From a virus, in IMG/VR virus record IMGVR_UViG_3300002143_000056, positions 1 through 25,906 of that record: a stretch of DNA of 25,906 nt, one strand, 5' to 3'. Below, one piece after another: positions 1 through 7,566 of this stretch. Position numbers and translations under genes: made by a program. The notes under the pieces were generated by a model. That model was not told the origin of the DNA, ran no database searches, and worked only from the letters and a program-made list of their open reading frames with translations. Numbering within the stretch: position 1 is the first letter of the stretch; each line of letters begins with the position of its first letter.

Positions 1-119
1 AATCTTGCTGTAGGATCTTCATATTTGAATTTTTTAACCAAGGCTTTACGAGCGTCAAGACTTAAATTTTCTATCTTAACATTTACTTCATCTTTAATAA
101 TAATTTTACATGATGCCAA
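1..119 (-). CDS. uvsW: UvsW-like helicase, N-terminal start (partial)
   Basis: Only the first 39 codons are present; the rest lies beyond the left edge. I read it from a TTG start at 119 that overlaps the end of the upstream gene by 14 bp and has an AGGA Shine-Dalgarno 9 nt before it. There is no ATG in this frame after the last in-frame stop. The peptide (KIIIKDEVNVKIENLSL, then a basic helix and YEDPTAR) resembles the N-terminal substrate-recognition domain of T4-like UvsW proteins, before their GRWDG segment. UvsW is a superfamily 2 helicase that unwinds branched DNA and remodels recombination forks. The neighbourhood (UvsY-like, UvsX, gp32) supports this. No helicase motif is inside the window, so the call rests on a short N-terminus plus context. 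Confidence 0.42.
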   Translation of the reverse strand, partial: MASCKIIIKDEVNVKIENLSLDARKALVKKFKYEDPTAR

Positions 120-1278
120 TGGTAAAGTTCCTTGTATGGTTATCTTTAGTATAATACACTAAATTTGCGTGTTTATCAAGATATTGTTGCATTGTATAAT
201 GCACATTCATGTAACCCATATTAACAACAGAATTGAATTTTATTCCAGATTTAACTACGGGTTTCGGTAACTTACTGCTGACAAATACTACTTTAGTATC
301 TTCTGTAATTGGTGCGTTGTATTGGTTATCTTTTACAAAACAATTAAATTCTTTACCATTGTCCGAATCTAATCTAAACATAACACTCATTTGTTCGTTG
401 CTAATACCGCAGTTGTGGAAAAATTCAACTGCTTGCGATAATTTAGTTAACTCGGCGCCGCCCGGGATCACTGCTATAGTAGGTGATAGATTCTTTATAA
501 TTGTTGACATTACCGACATCGAGTGGTTGTCTGAGTTTACTAGAAATTTAGAATCTGGGGAAGTTTTTAGAAAATCTCTAGTTATAGAATCAACATCGTT
601 TTCAATGTAGGTGTCAATTTCTTCATCCCATATACTCACACCTCGCAATCTCGCTTCGAACACTGCTTCTAATATACCAGTGGACACTAGTGGTGGACAG
701 TTTCGGTGGCAATTTTTTAACACTGGTTTTCCTTCTTCCATTACTAGAATAGGAAAGTAATTTTCTAAGTTGTCCCGTATTTCTTTTATTTGAGAAATAT
801 AATTTTGAAAAGTATTATCTGTATCAAATCCCTCAAGAGAAGATAGAAACATAATAGCCGATTCGGACAAGGGAAATATCCAACATTTTTCTTCTTTATT
901 CCAAACTGCAAAAGTGTTTGAATCTTCTTTATACTTTCTAATACTTGCTACTAGTCCTTCATTGAAAGGAAATACCGCACGGATATTTTGACCATAGGTA
1001 TCGTCTGGGGTAATTGAAAGTTTCTTTTCGTTGTTTAGTTTACGAATAGATAATTTATAAATTGGATTTTCTAGGAAGGGAGTAACATCTTTACAAATAG
1101 TGTTTGTTAATGCGTTGCTATGTCGCTTGAGTATCTTAACTGCTAGAGCACCCTGCTTTTCTGTTAGGCCAGATCCCCTAGTAATTTGGTCGTAGAAACT
1201 GCTTATCAATTTTGAATCCCACTGATTAAGTGGAATCCTTGATAAAATTAAAGAAATAATGAGATCTTCAATATGCAT
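106..1278 (-). CDS. Unknown protein with a HARP-like segment, between uvsW-like and uvsY-like genes
   Basis: I do not recognise this 390-aa protein as a named T4 gene. Residues about 36-55 (SGLTEKQGALAVKILKR) and 99-147 (VFPFNEGLVASIRKYK, then W-N-K-E-E-K-C-W-I-F-P) look like the helix plus HARP-type beta module found in SMARCAL1-like and some phage helicases, where a pair of Trp residues brackets a 'calculated versus actual' DNA-binding hairpin. The C-terminal half (about 235-390) has alternating hydrophobic strands but no Walker A or DEAD motif, so an active helicase is unlikely. There is no Shine-Dalgarno; TATAAT lies 6 nt upstream of the ATG with a TTGAAG box 17 nt before it. It sits between UvsY-like and UvsW-like genes, which suggests a DNA recombination or repair accessory role. 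That is inference. Confidence 0.6.
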   Translation of the reverse strand: MHIEDLIISLILSRIPLNQWDSKLISSFYDQITRGSGLTEKQGALAVKILKRHSNALTNTICKDVTPFLENPIYKLSIRKLNNEKKLSITPDDTYGQNIRAVFPFNEGLVASIRKYKEDSNTFAVWNKEEKCWIFPLSESAIMFLSSLEGFDTDNTFQNYISQIKEIRDNLENYFPILVMEEGKPVLKNCHRNCPPLVSTGILEAVFEARLRGVSIWDEEIDTYIENDVDSITRDFLKTSPDSKFLVNSDNHSMSVMSTIIKNLSPTIAVIPGGAELTKLSQAVEFFHNCGISNEQMSVMFRLDSDNGKEFNCFVKDNQYNAPITEDTKVVFVSSKLPKPVVKSGIKFNSVVNMGYMNVHYTMQQYLDKHANLVYYTKDNHTRNFTIGIM

Positions 1279-1283
1279 GATTA

Positions 1284-1312
1284 ATTATAACATCAGATAG
1301 AAATATCTTCAA
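1284..1312 (-). promoter_or_regulatory. Sigma70-like promoter for the 390-aa gene
   Basis: On the minus strand a perfect TATAAT (1284-1289) is preceded, after a 17-nt spacer, by TTGAAG (1307-1312). Start of transcription would fall at about 1277, on the ATG at 1278, so the message would be leaderless. The box lies in the last codons of the uvsY-like gene and the short gap after it. Predicted by eye only. Confidence 0.4.
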
Positions 1313-1748
1313 GACCTGCTGCCCTTAATTTAATGATGTTGCTTAACTGCCATTGTTTGATATCAAGACCTTTGATAATTCCAAGCCATTGATTTCGCAA
1401 CATAGCAAACTCGTTGATGATCTTTTCCATATCAACAACATCGGCTTCACCATCTACATATTTTTCAACATCTCTAGAGCTTAACGCTCGCTGATAGCTT
1501 TCCAAATATTTCTTAAAGGCTTTGGATCTAGTTCTTCTCAATTCGATATTGAGATATTCAAGGATAGCTTCAATTTCCTGAAGCTGATTAAATCTTTGTT
1601 CTACAATACCCGGAAGTGAAGCAGAAGCCTTTTCAACACTTCCGTGTATCTTGACTTCTGCTCTTGCACTTTCGATTTCGTTGTAGTAGTGATCTAAACA
1701 ACTAGGAAGGTGTGCTATGTCCTTTGAGACTTTAGCATACCAAGACAT
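1293..1748 (-). CDS. uvsY: UvsY-like recombination mediator
   Basis: This 151-aa, largely helical protein resembles the UvsY family: an N-terminal charged helix region, an EAILEYLNIELRR helix, a central SRDVEKYVDGEADV segment, and a C-terminal helix pair (ILIIKGLDIKQWQLSN type) matching the UvsY pattern of residues that form its helical hairpin. T4 UvsY is 137 aa. UvsY loads UvsX recombinase on single-stranded DNA covered by gp32. The gene is two genes downstream of uvsX and close to the uvsW-like gene, as expected. The start at 1748 has a strong GAGGAGT Shine-Dalgarno 5 nt away. The family is very divergent and similarity is seen only by pattern, so an unrelated coiled-coil protein remains possible. 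Confidence 0.5.
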   Translation of the reverse strand: MSWYAKVSKDIAHLPSCLDHYYNEIESARAEVKIHGSVEKASASLPGIVEQRFNQLQEIEAILEYLNIELRRTRSKAFKKYLESYQRALSSRDVEKYVDGEADVVDMEKIINEFAMLRNQWLGIIKGLDIKQWQLSNIIKLRAAGLEDISI

Positions 1749-1751
1749 AGA

Positions 1752-2006
1752 TTACTCCTCGTCTTTGTTTTGATCCCAACCATCTTCGTCGTACTCGTCG
1801 GCATCATCTTCGACCTCATCTTGAATAGCTAGGTTAATAGCGTCATCAAGGTTAGGATCATACCCTAGCAGACCTTTTAAAGTCTCAGGATCAACATCTT
1901 TACCTAGTAGCATATCGATGTAATGACTTGCCGCAGTTTCTTTATTTTTATCTGGAATATACTCTCGAAATATATCCCAAACTTCAACGATTAAATCTTC
2001 ATCCAT
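1752..2006 (-). CDS. Small acidic conserved phage protein of unknown function
   Basis: The 84-aa protein begins MDEDLIVEVWDIFREYIPDK. I chose the ATG at 2006 because GAGGAAG lies 6 nt upstream; a longer reading from 2030 would overlap uvsX. Residues 1-60 form a compact helical domain (VWDIFREYIP, AASHYIDMLLGKD, ETLKGLLGYDPNLDDAI). The last 22 residues are almost all Asp/Glu. It lies 1 bp after the uvsX stop and 3 bp before the uvsY-like start, so it is translated with the recombination genes. I have an impression of similar small proteins next to uvsX in aquatic T4-like phages, but no function is known to me. An acidic tail beside a DNA-binding recombinase could mimic DNA or bind a partner; this is only inference. 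Confidence 0.6.
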   Translation of the reverse strand: MDEDLIVEVWDIFREYIPDKNKETAASHYIDMLLGKDVDPETLKGLLGYDPNLDDAINLAIQDEVEDDADEYDEDGWDQNKDEE

Positions 2007-2007
2007 T

Positions 2008-3066
2008 TTATTCTTCCTCAATTTCTTCAATTAGAGTAGATGTAGTTACTACTGCACTGGCATCCCATTCTGCCATGATCTTCATTAATTTATCTTCTGT
2101 CCAGCCTTTTCTAAATTCAGCGATAATCTCACCGGTTCCTTTGCTGGTATAAGCAAGTTTATTGCCTACTTTAGATAATACACCCATCTTCTCAAACATG
2201 TCAAGCAGTCCAGAGGTAGGACTCATGCCTGTTGAATAAGGGATTTCAACTTGAACACTTTCAAACGGTTTGGCATATCGTGTCTTCATAATTTTACATG
2301 CAGAACGAATTCCTAGAACCGAAGTTACTTTGTTGCCATCAGCATCAATTTTAAGTTTCAACTTCTTCATGGCAACGACAATTGATGATGCATATATGAA
2401 GCCTTGGCCGCCACTAATTTTGTCATCAGGATCAAACATGTCTTGACTTGCGTATGTATGATTGGTACAAACTAGTCCAACATTCCAAGAACCAAACATA
2501 TTGACACAGTTACGAACAAGACTTGTAAGTGCTTTGGGCTTGCGGCCCATATCACCTTTCATCTCGCCTGCTTCAAACTGATTTACATCAGTCGGAGTTA
2601 GTAACATGCCTAAACTATCAATTACGAACAAAACTTTTGGACGATCTTCTTCGGCCATTAGTTTATACTCTTTCATAAACTCACTGATAGTTTTGGCCAC
2701 ATCATCGATCATAGCCATGTTAAGTTTAAGAAGTTTTTGCTCACTGGTATCAACATCCAAAGCATGTAACCATGCTTCATCTAGAGCATTTTCACTGTCA
2801 ACTAGGATAACATAAATTCCCTGTTCCTGTGCGTGACGGATGATGTTTCCAGCGCAGACATATGATTTGCCTGCACCGGATTCTCCGGCAAACACCGTTA
2901 CCTTACCAAGCGGAACTCCTTTGAAGAAGTCTCCGCTGATAAGGTAATTTAGGGCATAGTTACCTGTTGATATCCAGTCTGTAGGATCGTTAAATCCAAC
3001 ACCTAGGCCATCGATCGACTTGGTGATGGATTTACGAAACTTTGAAATATCAAAGGCTTTTCCCAT
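2008..3066 (-). CDS. uvsX: UvsX, RecA-like recombinase
   Basis: The 352-aa protein is the phage RecA homologue that forms filaments on single-stranded DNA and catalyses strand invasion for recombination-dependent replication. Visible motifs: Walker A GESGAGKS (61-68), a RecA-type DSENALDE catalytic segment (90-97), Walker B VLFVID (145-150), and the L2 DNA-binding region from TNHTYAS to ISGGQG (201-222). The Walker A is canonical, unlike T4 UvsX, and is like that of cyanophage and pelagiphage versions. Length fits the family (T4, about 390). The start at 3066 has AAGGGGAT 5 nt upstream. It lies 14 bp after gp32, its natural partner on DNA, and upstream of the UvsY-like loader. The C-terminal end (SALIEEIEEE type) is acidic. 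Confidence 0.93.
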   Translation of the reverse strand: MGKAFDISKFRKSITKSIDGLGVGFNDPTDWISTGNYALNYLISGDFFKGVPLGKVTVFAGESGAGKSYVCAGNIIRHAQEQGIYVILVDSENALDEAWLHALDVDTSEQKLLKLNMAMIDDVAKTISEFMKEYKLMAEEDRPKVLFVIDSLGMLLTPTDVNQFEAGEMKGDMGRKPKALTSLVRNCVNMFGSWNVGLVCTNHTYASQDMFDPDDKISGGQGFIYASSIVVAMKKLKLKIDADGNKVTSVLGIRSACKIMKTRYAKPFESVQVEIPYSTGMSPTSGLLDMFEKMGVLSKVGNKLAYTSKGTGEIIAEFRKGWTEDKLMKIMAEWDASAVVTTSTLIEEIEEE

Positions 3067-3080
3067 TCTCTATCCCCTTA

Positions 3081-4070
3081 TTACTTGTTACGATTGCGAA
3101 TCATCGCAATGATGTCGGCAGCACGACTGCCTGCGTCACCATTTGCTGGGGTAGATTCTGCTGGTGCAGGAGCCGGATCAGCATCAAACGGAGCATCATT
3201 GTCTGCAGGAGCAGATGCTTGTGGTGCCGGAGTTGCCTTTGGCGCAGGTGCGCTTGCCGGTGTGTTTGATGAACTATTGCCACTATTAAAGCCTGCTGGC
3301 TTAAAATATTGACCCCACCGGGCTCCGTCATATGCTTCTCCGTCAACGGATGCCGCAAACATTTCAGCTATAACTTTGATTTCAACTGGACCTGGCTTCT
3401 TGGGCAAGAAGTCACCTAGGCTGTATAGCCCGTGCTGTGCAATAGCCGCATTTTCTGCTTCGCTCAAGGCACGCTCTCGACGAGCCCATGTGCTGGTAGA
3501 ATAGTCAGCATAGCCACCTTTAGATGTCTTAGTGATTTTGAAGTCTAGCCCGCGAACATAGTCGGTTGGCAATTCTTCAATTTCTGCGTCCATCAAAGCA
3601 TTCTTAACGATGTTAAAAATTTGGCTACCAATGATAAATCTACGGATTGGATTTTCCGGAGTCTTATCTTCTTGTAGTTTGCTGTCAACAACAAACCCTT
3701 GGAACAAGTAAGACTTCTTTTTCCAATACTTACGACCCATTTCTTCGAGACTCTTATCCTTAAACCAAGGACGGACTTCTGTTAGAACTGGACAAGTTTC
3801 GCCCCACATTTCCATACATGGAACTTGTACCTGTGTTGGTTTACTGTTTGTTTCACCTTTAATACCGGCGAATGGCAATCGAATCATTGCTCGTTCAATC
3901 CAGAAAAAAGTATTTTTAGAATCACCATCTGGTAGGAAACGAATTGAAGTATTCGAGCCTTCCGGCATGTTCCAATGGGGATAAATTGCGTTGTCTCCAC
4001 CAGTTGCGCCGCCGGTGTTGTTTTGAGATGATGCTTGAAGTTTTGCGCGAATTTCTGCTAAAGTGGCCAT
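3081..4070 (-). CDS. 32: gp32, single-stranded DNA-binding protein
   Basis: This 329-aa protein coats single-stranded DNA in replication, repair and recombination and contacts the replisome and UvsX/UvsY. Start MATLAEIRAKLQ at 4070 is chosen over the ATG at 4112 because AAGGAGA stands 8 nt before it. The core has the gp32 features: FLPDGD, the WIERAMIRLPF strand, the VPCMEMWGETCPV zinc-region segment, GRKYWKKKSYLFQGFVV and PIRRFIIGSQIFNIV. Only two of the T4-type cysteines remain (C85, C93); the CPxC pair reads CPVL. The tail (about 258-315) is a long Ala/Pro/Asp linker ending in a basic helix (RAADIIAMIRNRNK), so the end is not purely acidic as in T4. First gene of the recombination block. 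Confidence 0.92.
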   Translation of the reverse strand: MATLAEIRAKLQASSQNNTGGATGGDNAIYPHWNMPEGSNTSIRFLPDGDSKNTFFWIERAMIRLPFAGIKGETNSKPTQVQVPCMEMWGETCPVLTEVRPWFKDKSLEEMGRKYWKKKSYLFQGFVVDSKLQEDKTPENPIRRFIIGSQIFNIVKNALMDAEIEELPTDYVRGLDFKITKTSKGGYADYSTSTWARRERALSEAENAAIAQHGLYSLGDFLPKKPGPVEIKVIAEMFAASVDGEAYDGARWGQYFKPAGFNSGNSSSNTPASAPAPKATPAPQASAPADNDAPFDADPAPAPAESTPANGDAGSRAADIIAMIRNRNK

Positions 4071-4145
4071 AATGATTTCTCCTTGTTTAATATGCCTCTT
4101 CTTTAAAGCCAACTGACTAAAAAGAAAAATGTGTGCATACGGTTA

Positions 4146-4174
4146 AGTATACACTAAACTATTTATACATGCAA
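4146..4174 (-). promoter_or_regulatory. Sigma70-like promoter upstream of gp32
   Basis: Minus strand: TTGCAT (4169-4174), 17-nt spacer, TATACT (4146-4151). Transcription would start at about 4139, giving a gp32 leader of about 70 nt. The spacer contains the TATAAATA late motif, so early and late polymerase would use overlapping DNA. Predicted by eye. Confidence 0.45.
4160..4167 (-). promoter_or_regulatory. T4-type late promoter (TATAAATA) upstream of gp32
   Basis: A perfect TATAAATA on the minus strand, the -10 element recognised by the gp55 late sigma factor in T4-like phages. It lies 89 nt before the gp32 start in the 128-bp gap between the 754-aa gene and gp32, inside the spacer of a sigma70-like promoter. 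Unlike other late motifs here it is far from a start codon, in keeping with the good Shine-Dalgarno of gp32. Confidence 0.65.
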
Positions 4175-4198
4175 CCTAAAAGATTGCAATAATATGGT

Positions 4199-6463
4199 TT
4201 ATTTTGCCAAACCAGCTAATTTTAAAATACTTTCCATTTCTGCGTTTTCTGCTCTAGGAACACCACCTTTGGTTAGATAGTCGGCACGATCTTTGTAACT
4301 TCTACGCTCTACATCTTTATCGTGCGGTGCAAGTTCTTTTTTCTTTTGCGGATCAGTTATATGTTTTGATGGATGCCAATTATCTTCTTCTTTATCTTCT
4401 TTTTCTTTAGCAAAATAGTCTTGCACATTACTACCTAACTCTGCCCCGGCCATTGCTCCGCTTGGTGTTTTAGTTAATAATGCCCCGCCTACTCCGCCTA
4501 CTACAGCCCCACCTATACCTTCTACTCGACCTTTAATGCTTTGAACAAGTTCTTTTAATCTTGCTAATCCATCATCGCCTACATTGCCATGCTTTTGATG
4601 CCATTCGGTTGTAAGTTTTTCAATAAACTGTCCTGCAATACCTTCAGCAAATTCACCTGCTTTGTCACCAAATTTTTCTGTAACTTGTTTTTTGCAGTCA
4701 AGTGCGATGTTTTCTGTACCACGAAATGGTCCAACAGTTGGATTGTCTGCGTTATAAAAACTCTTAACAATCTTGGCAACTTCTTTGACAATGCCTTCGC
4801 GGGTTGGCATTGCCCCAGTCTGTTCTTCATCTTCGGCAGTTGGTTGTTCTGCACCCGCTTCTGGAGCGGCTGGTTCTTCAGCTGGGGGTTCTTCAGCGCC
4901 AGCTTCTGGTTCTGCTTCTCCACTCATACCTAATGCCACAGTTAGTTCGGGATAGTTATCGTCTGCCCATAATTTAAATACTTCTAGTGGAGCTGTTTCT
5001 GGATCTACTTCTGCGGCCGCCTTAAATTTATCTTCAAGGTCGGGGTCAGTCAATCCAAAGTTATTAAAAAATTGCCATGCTATTTGACCATCTGGACCTA
5101 ATTTTAATTCTTTTGTATCTGTGATTGCTTGTTTCAGTTCTTCAATTTCGTCGTCTGCTAGTTTGCCTTGCTCTGTTGCATCTGCCCATTCTTCAAAATA
5201 TTCAATCGACTCTGCTGGGGATTTTGCCATCTTTTCAGTTTCGCGGCGGGCTTTATCGCTTAGGTTAGTAACTTTGCCGCGTCCGTCTTTCTTTTCAGCT
5301 TTCTTCCATTCGCCCTTTTCCATCCAGCTTGTAACATTTCCGTCTTTGTCTTTAGTTTCTGTACGGTCTTCGTCCATGTCGTCCCAACGCTTGTCGTCAG
5401 CATCTTGATCTTGATCTTCCGGCTTGTCGGCACTACCTTCACCTACATAGTCTTCTAATTCTATTGTATTTGTTTCTTGCATGATACTATGTATCAATGG
5501 AAAATAATTTGCAAGTTCTTCTTTAAAATTAGACTGTGTAAATTTTTGTTTGTATGTTTCAAGAGTTACTGGATCTAGTTCACCTAACATTGGTGCTTCA
5601 GTTTCATTAACATCGGCCGCCCATGATTCATAATGATGGCGCTTACCCAATGCTTCAATTTTCGCTTTTAATTCCTGTAGTCGGCCTACGGCCCTTTCTG
5701 TTATTCCCATAGCATCGTCGTGTAAACTTGTATGCTGTACCTGTCTTTGGAATTCTTGTAATTGAGCAATTTGCTCACTCATTCTAATGATTGCCTTGCC
5801 CGCCGGATCGTGTGGTACACCGCCGTGGTCCACATGTTGTGCCATAGCAAATGCGCCTGCCGGATGTATGAACGGATACTTATAACGCTCACCGTCTCTA
5901 TTTTGAATAAAAATTGCCTTGATATTTTTTCGTTGACTTCTACTACCTGCATATTCTTCATCGACTGCGTGAGCGTGACGAACAATAACTTCTGTTGCGC
6001 CACGAACAGCACGACTAGTTTTCTTAGTACTTTTTTGATTCCATTTGGATTCGTTGGTTGTCGCTGGCATGTTTAATTCCTTGGGAGCTTGTGTTTTGGC
6101 CAAGTGTTGAAAATCGTTTTTATCAAGATTTGTTTTAGCAATATCTCGCGTGTCAAATCTTAGCAATCTACGCATAGAAAAGAAACGCATTTCTTTAAGG
6201 AACTTGTACCATTCCTGTTTTGCAAGGTCGTCTTGATTTTCTGTTATACCTTGGCTATAGTATACTTTTAGACTACCTAATTCGTTTAAGCTAATACTTA
6301 CCCGCCCTAAGTTATTGCCCTCAATAACAAAATCAAAATCAAAAAACCTTGCTTCTGCGGAGTCAATAGTTACTGCACCTGTTTCGTCGCCCATTTCTAA
6401 CTTAGAGAAACGACTGCGAACTTTGTCAAACAGGTCTTGGCTGATTATTTGAATAGCTTTCAT
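4199..6463 (-). CDS. Conserved 754-aa phage protein of unknown function, next to terL
   Basis: I read from ATG at 6463 (MKAIQIISQDLFDKVRSRFS); a longer frame to 6514 would run into terL. Residues 1-120 form a mixed domain (SAEARFFDFDFVIEGNNLGR, SLKVYYSQGI, EWYKFLKEMRFFSMRRLLRF) of a type I associate with unannotated aquatic T4-like phage proteins. A second domain (about 160-235) contains IFIQNRDGERYKYPF and a His-rich AQHVDHGGVPHD stretch. The middle is strongly acidic and low in complexity, with a Glu/Ala/Pro tract near 510-560. Residues 651-680 are a Gly-zipper-like hydrophobic stretch (GGAVVGGVGGALL) that could insert in a membrane or pack helices. The C-terminus ends ILKLAGLAK, like the end of the 362-aa protein. 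Its upstream AATAAATA late motif suggests late expression; a virion or assembly role is inference. Confidence 0.7.
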   Translation of the reverse strand: MKAIQIISQDLFDKVRSRFSKLEMGDETGAVTIDSAEARFFDFDFVIEGNNLGRVSISLNELGSLKVYYSQGITENQDDLAKQEWYKFLKEMRFFSMRRLLRFDTRDIAKTNLDKNDFQHLAKTQAPKELNMPATTNESKWNQKSTKKTSRAVRGATEVIVRHAHAVDEEYAGSRSQRKNIKAIFIQNRDGERYKYPFIHPAGAFAMAQHVDHGGVPHDPAGKAIIRMSEQIAQLQEFQRQVQHTSLHDDAMGITERAVGRLQELKAKIEALGKRHHYESWAADVNETEAPMLGELDPVTLETYKQKFTQSNFKEELANYFPLIHSIMQETNTIELEDYVGEGSADKPEDQDQDADDKRWDDMDEDRTETKDKDGNVTSWMEKGEWKKAEKKDGRGKVTNLSDKARRETEKMAKSPAESIEYFEEWADATEQGKLADDEIEELKQAITDTKELKLGPDGQIAWQFFNNFGLTDPDLEDKFKAAAEVDPETAPLEVFKLWADDNYPELTVALGMSGEAEPEAGAEEPPAEEPAAPEAGAEQPTAEDEEQTGAMPTREGIVKEVAKIVKSFYNADNPTVGPFRGTENIALDCKKQVTEKFGDKAGEFAEGIAGQFIEKLTTEWHQKHGNVGDDGLARLKELVQSIKGRVEGIGGAVVGGVGGALLTKTPSGAMAGAELGSNVQDYFAKEKEDKEEDNWHPSKHITDPQKKKELAPHDKDVERRSYKDRADYLTKGGVPRAENAEMESILKLAGLAK

Positions 6464-6468
6464 AATGT

Positions 6469-6476
6469 TATTTATT
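6469..6476 (-). promoter_or_regulatory. Late promoter motif AATAAATA, 5 nt before the 754-aa gene
   Basis: Minus strand AATAAATA, then ACATT, then ATG at 6463. It overlaps the TAA stop of the terminase C-terminal gene. No Shine-Dalgarno is present. With T4 late spacing, transcription would begin at or next to the start codon. Confidence 0.6.
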
Positions 6477-7566
6477 AAAAAGAGTTGACATATATTGGCA
6501 TGGGCATGATCCACTCATCTTCGCGTTCTTCACGCATTTTGTCATAAATTGCCGGATCCCAATCCTGTAGAACCATCATCATGCGTACTGCGAGTAACAT
6601 ACTGCTAACTAGGTCGTCGTGTGATCCTACTTTTCCTTCAAATCCCAGCCCTTTTGCAACATAAGTTTTTAACTCACTTACTAAGGGTTTACTATTAATT
6701 TTTAAGCGGTTACTTTCAATTAGATGTTTTAGTTTAGCACATACACTAAGTTTACTGCCGTGTGTTGTATAAAATCCCTTACGGTATCTGCGTACGTGTC
6801 CCTTGCGTATTGGTTCACTTAGGAATAATCCCGGAATACTTTCTTCCCCAATCTCATTAATTGCAACCAAGGCAGCTTCACCAACGCTGTTATTTTCTAC
6901 ACTATAATAAAGGCTAAGTGTTACGCCTTTTTTGTTAAATTCTTGATTTATAAAGGTACATATATCTCGCAAGATTCTAACCTGCCCTTGTATCGGAGTT
7001 AAATTATGTTGCCATTCACCCACCTGTTCTAAACTAGGTAATTCTACAATTTGAATTGCGGCCGGATCACTACCTGTTCCTAGGCTAGGATCAAGTGAAA
7101 TTAGATAAGTGTTTTTAGGATTAATTTTCTTGTACCAGCGACACTGCCCCATTTTTATAATAGGGTCAATTCCGGACATGCCTGCTAGCTTAATACTATT
7201 AATTAAAGTTTCATCAAATACTAAGAACTCACAATTTTTAACAAGGATATCATTAGCATAAAATCTATGATTTTTTTCAACATCAAATAGATCATATACA
7301 GGTTCTTTGTTAGATAATTTTACAGACACTACTTTCTCAATACCACTTGCAACTTGAATTCGTATACCAGGAAACAGTTTTTGTGCTTCAATTGGGTAGA
7401 ATTTATTATCAAAAAAGTTGTGGTCAGGAGTGCAGGTTATTTCCTTGGTTTCTGTTTTTACCTTCAGCGTTTTTTGTAGGCCTTTATCTAATAGCCCCTC
7501 AAAATTACTCCATCCGGTGTCAGTAAGGACTTGTAATCCTAATTTATTTTTTAGCAATTCTTCCAC
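6475..7566 (-). CDS. 17: Terminase large subunit, C-terminal (nuclease) half, with intein C-fragment
   Basis: The 363-aa product is IntC (1-111) fused to the C-extein (112-363). IntC contains block B (ITCTPDHNFF, His49) and blocks F/G (YDLFDVEKNHRFYANDILVK, then Asn111), followed by Cys112 (+1). The C-extein starts CEFLVFDETLINSIKLA, the expected continuation of TerL after REHD in the N-half. It is the RNase H-like packaging nuclease: LISLDPSLG (Asp159), SVENNS (Glu224) and SHDDLVSSML (Asp317/318) supply the metal-binding acids. The start is GTG at 7566, with GAAGGA 7 nt upstream, lying 23 bp inside the end of the HNH gene, so its expression depends on transcription through that gene. The penultimate intein residue is Lys, where His is usual. 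Confidence 0.92.
   Translation of the reverse strand: MEELLKNKLGLQVLTDTGWSNFEGLLDKGLQKTLKVKTETKEITCTPDHNFFDNKFYPIEAQKLFPGIRIQVASGIEKVVSVKLSNKEPVYDLFDVEKNHRFYANDILVKNCEFLVFDETLINSIKLAGMSGIDPIIKMGQCRWYKKINPKNTYLISLDPSLGTGSDPAAIQIVELPSLEQVGEWQHNLTPIQGQVRILRDICTFINQEFNKKGVTLSLYYSVENNSVGEAALVAINEIGEESIPGLFLSEPIRKGHVRRYRKGFYTTHGSKLSVCAKLKHLIESNRLKINSKPLVSELKTYVAKGLGFEGKVGSHDDLVSSMLLAVRMMMVLQDWDPAIYDKMREEREDEWIMPMPIYVNSF
7234..7566 (-). other. Intein C-fragment (111 aa, blocks B to G)
   Basis: This part carries every intein block except A: block B TPDH near residue 46-49, the F block helix/strand with HRFYAND, and the terminal Asn before Cys+1 (TGT at 7231-7233). Having block B on the C-piece places the split far earlier than the usual split site, which lies after about 100 residues at the endonuclease position. 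Size is close to that known for AceL-TerL-like IntC. Confidence 0.88.

Noticed and set aside
4171-4190. Inverted repeat GCAATC / GGTTGC as a terminator of the 754-aa gene
   Set aside because: Short stem with a G-T pair and no T-run on either strand; it also overlaps the -35 of the gp32 promoter.
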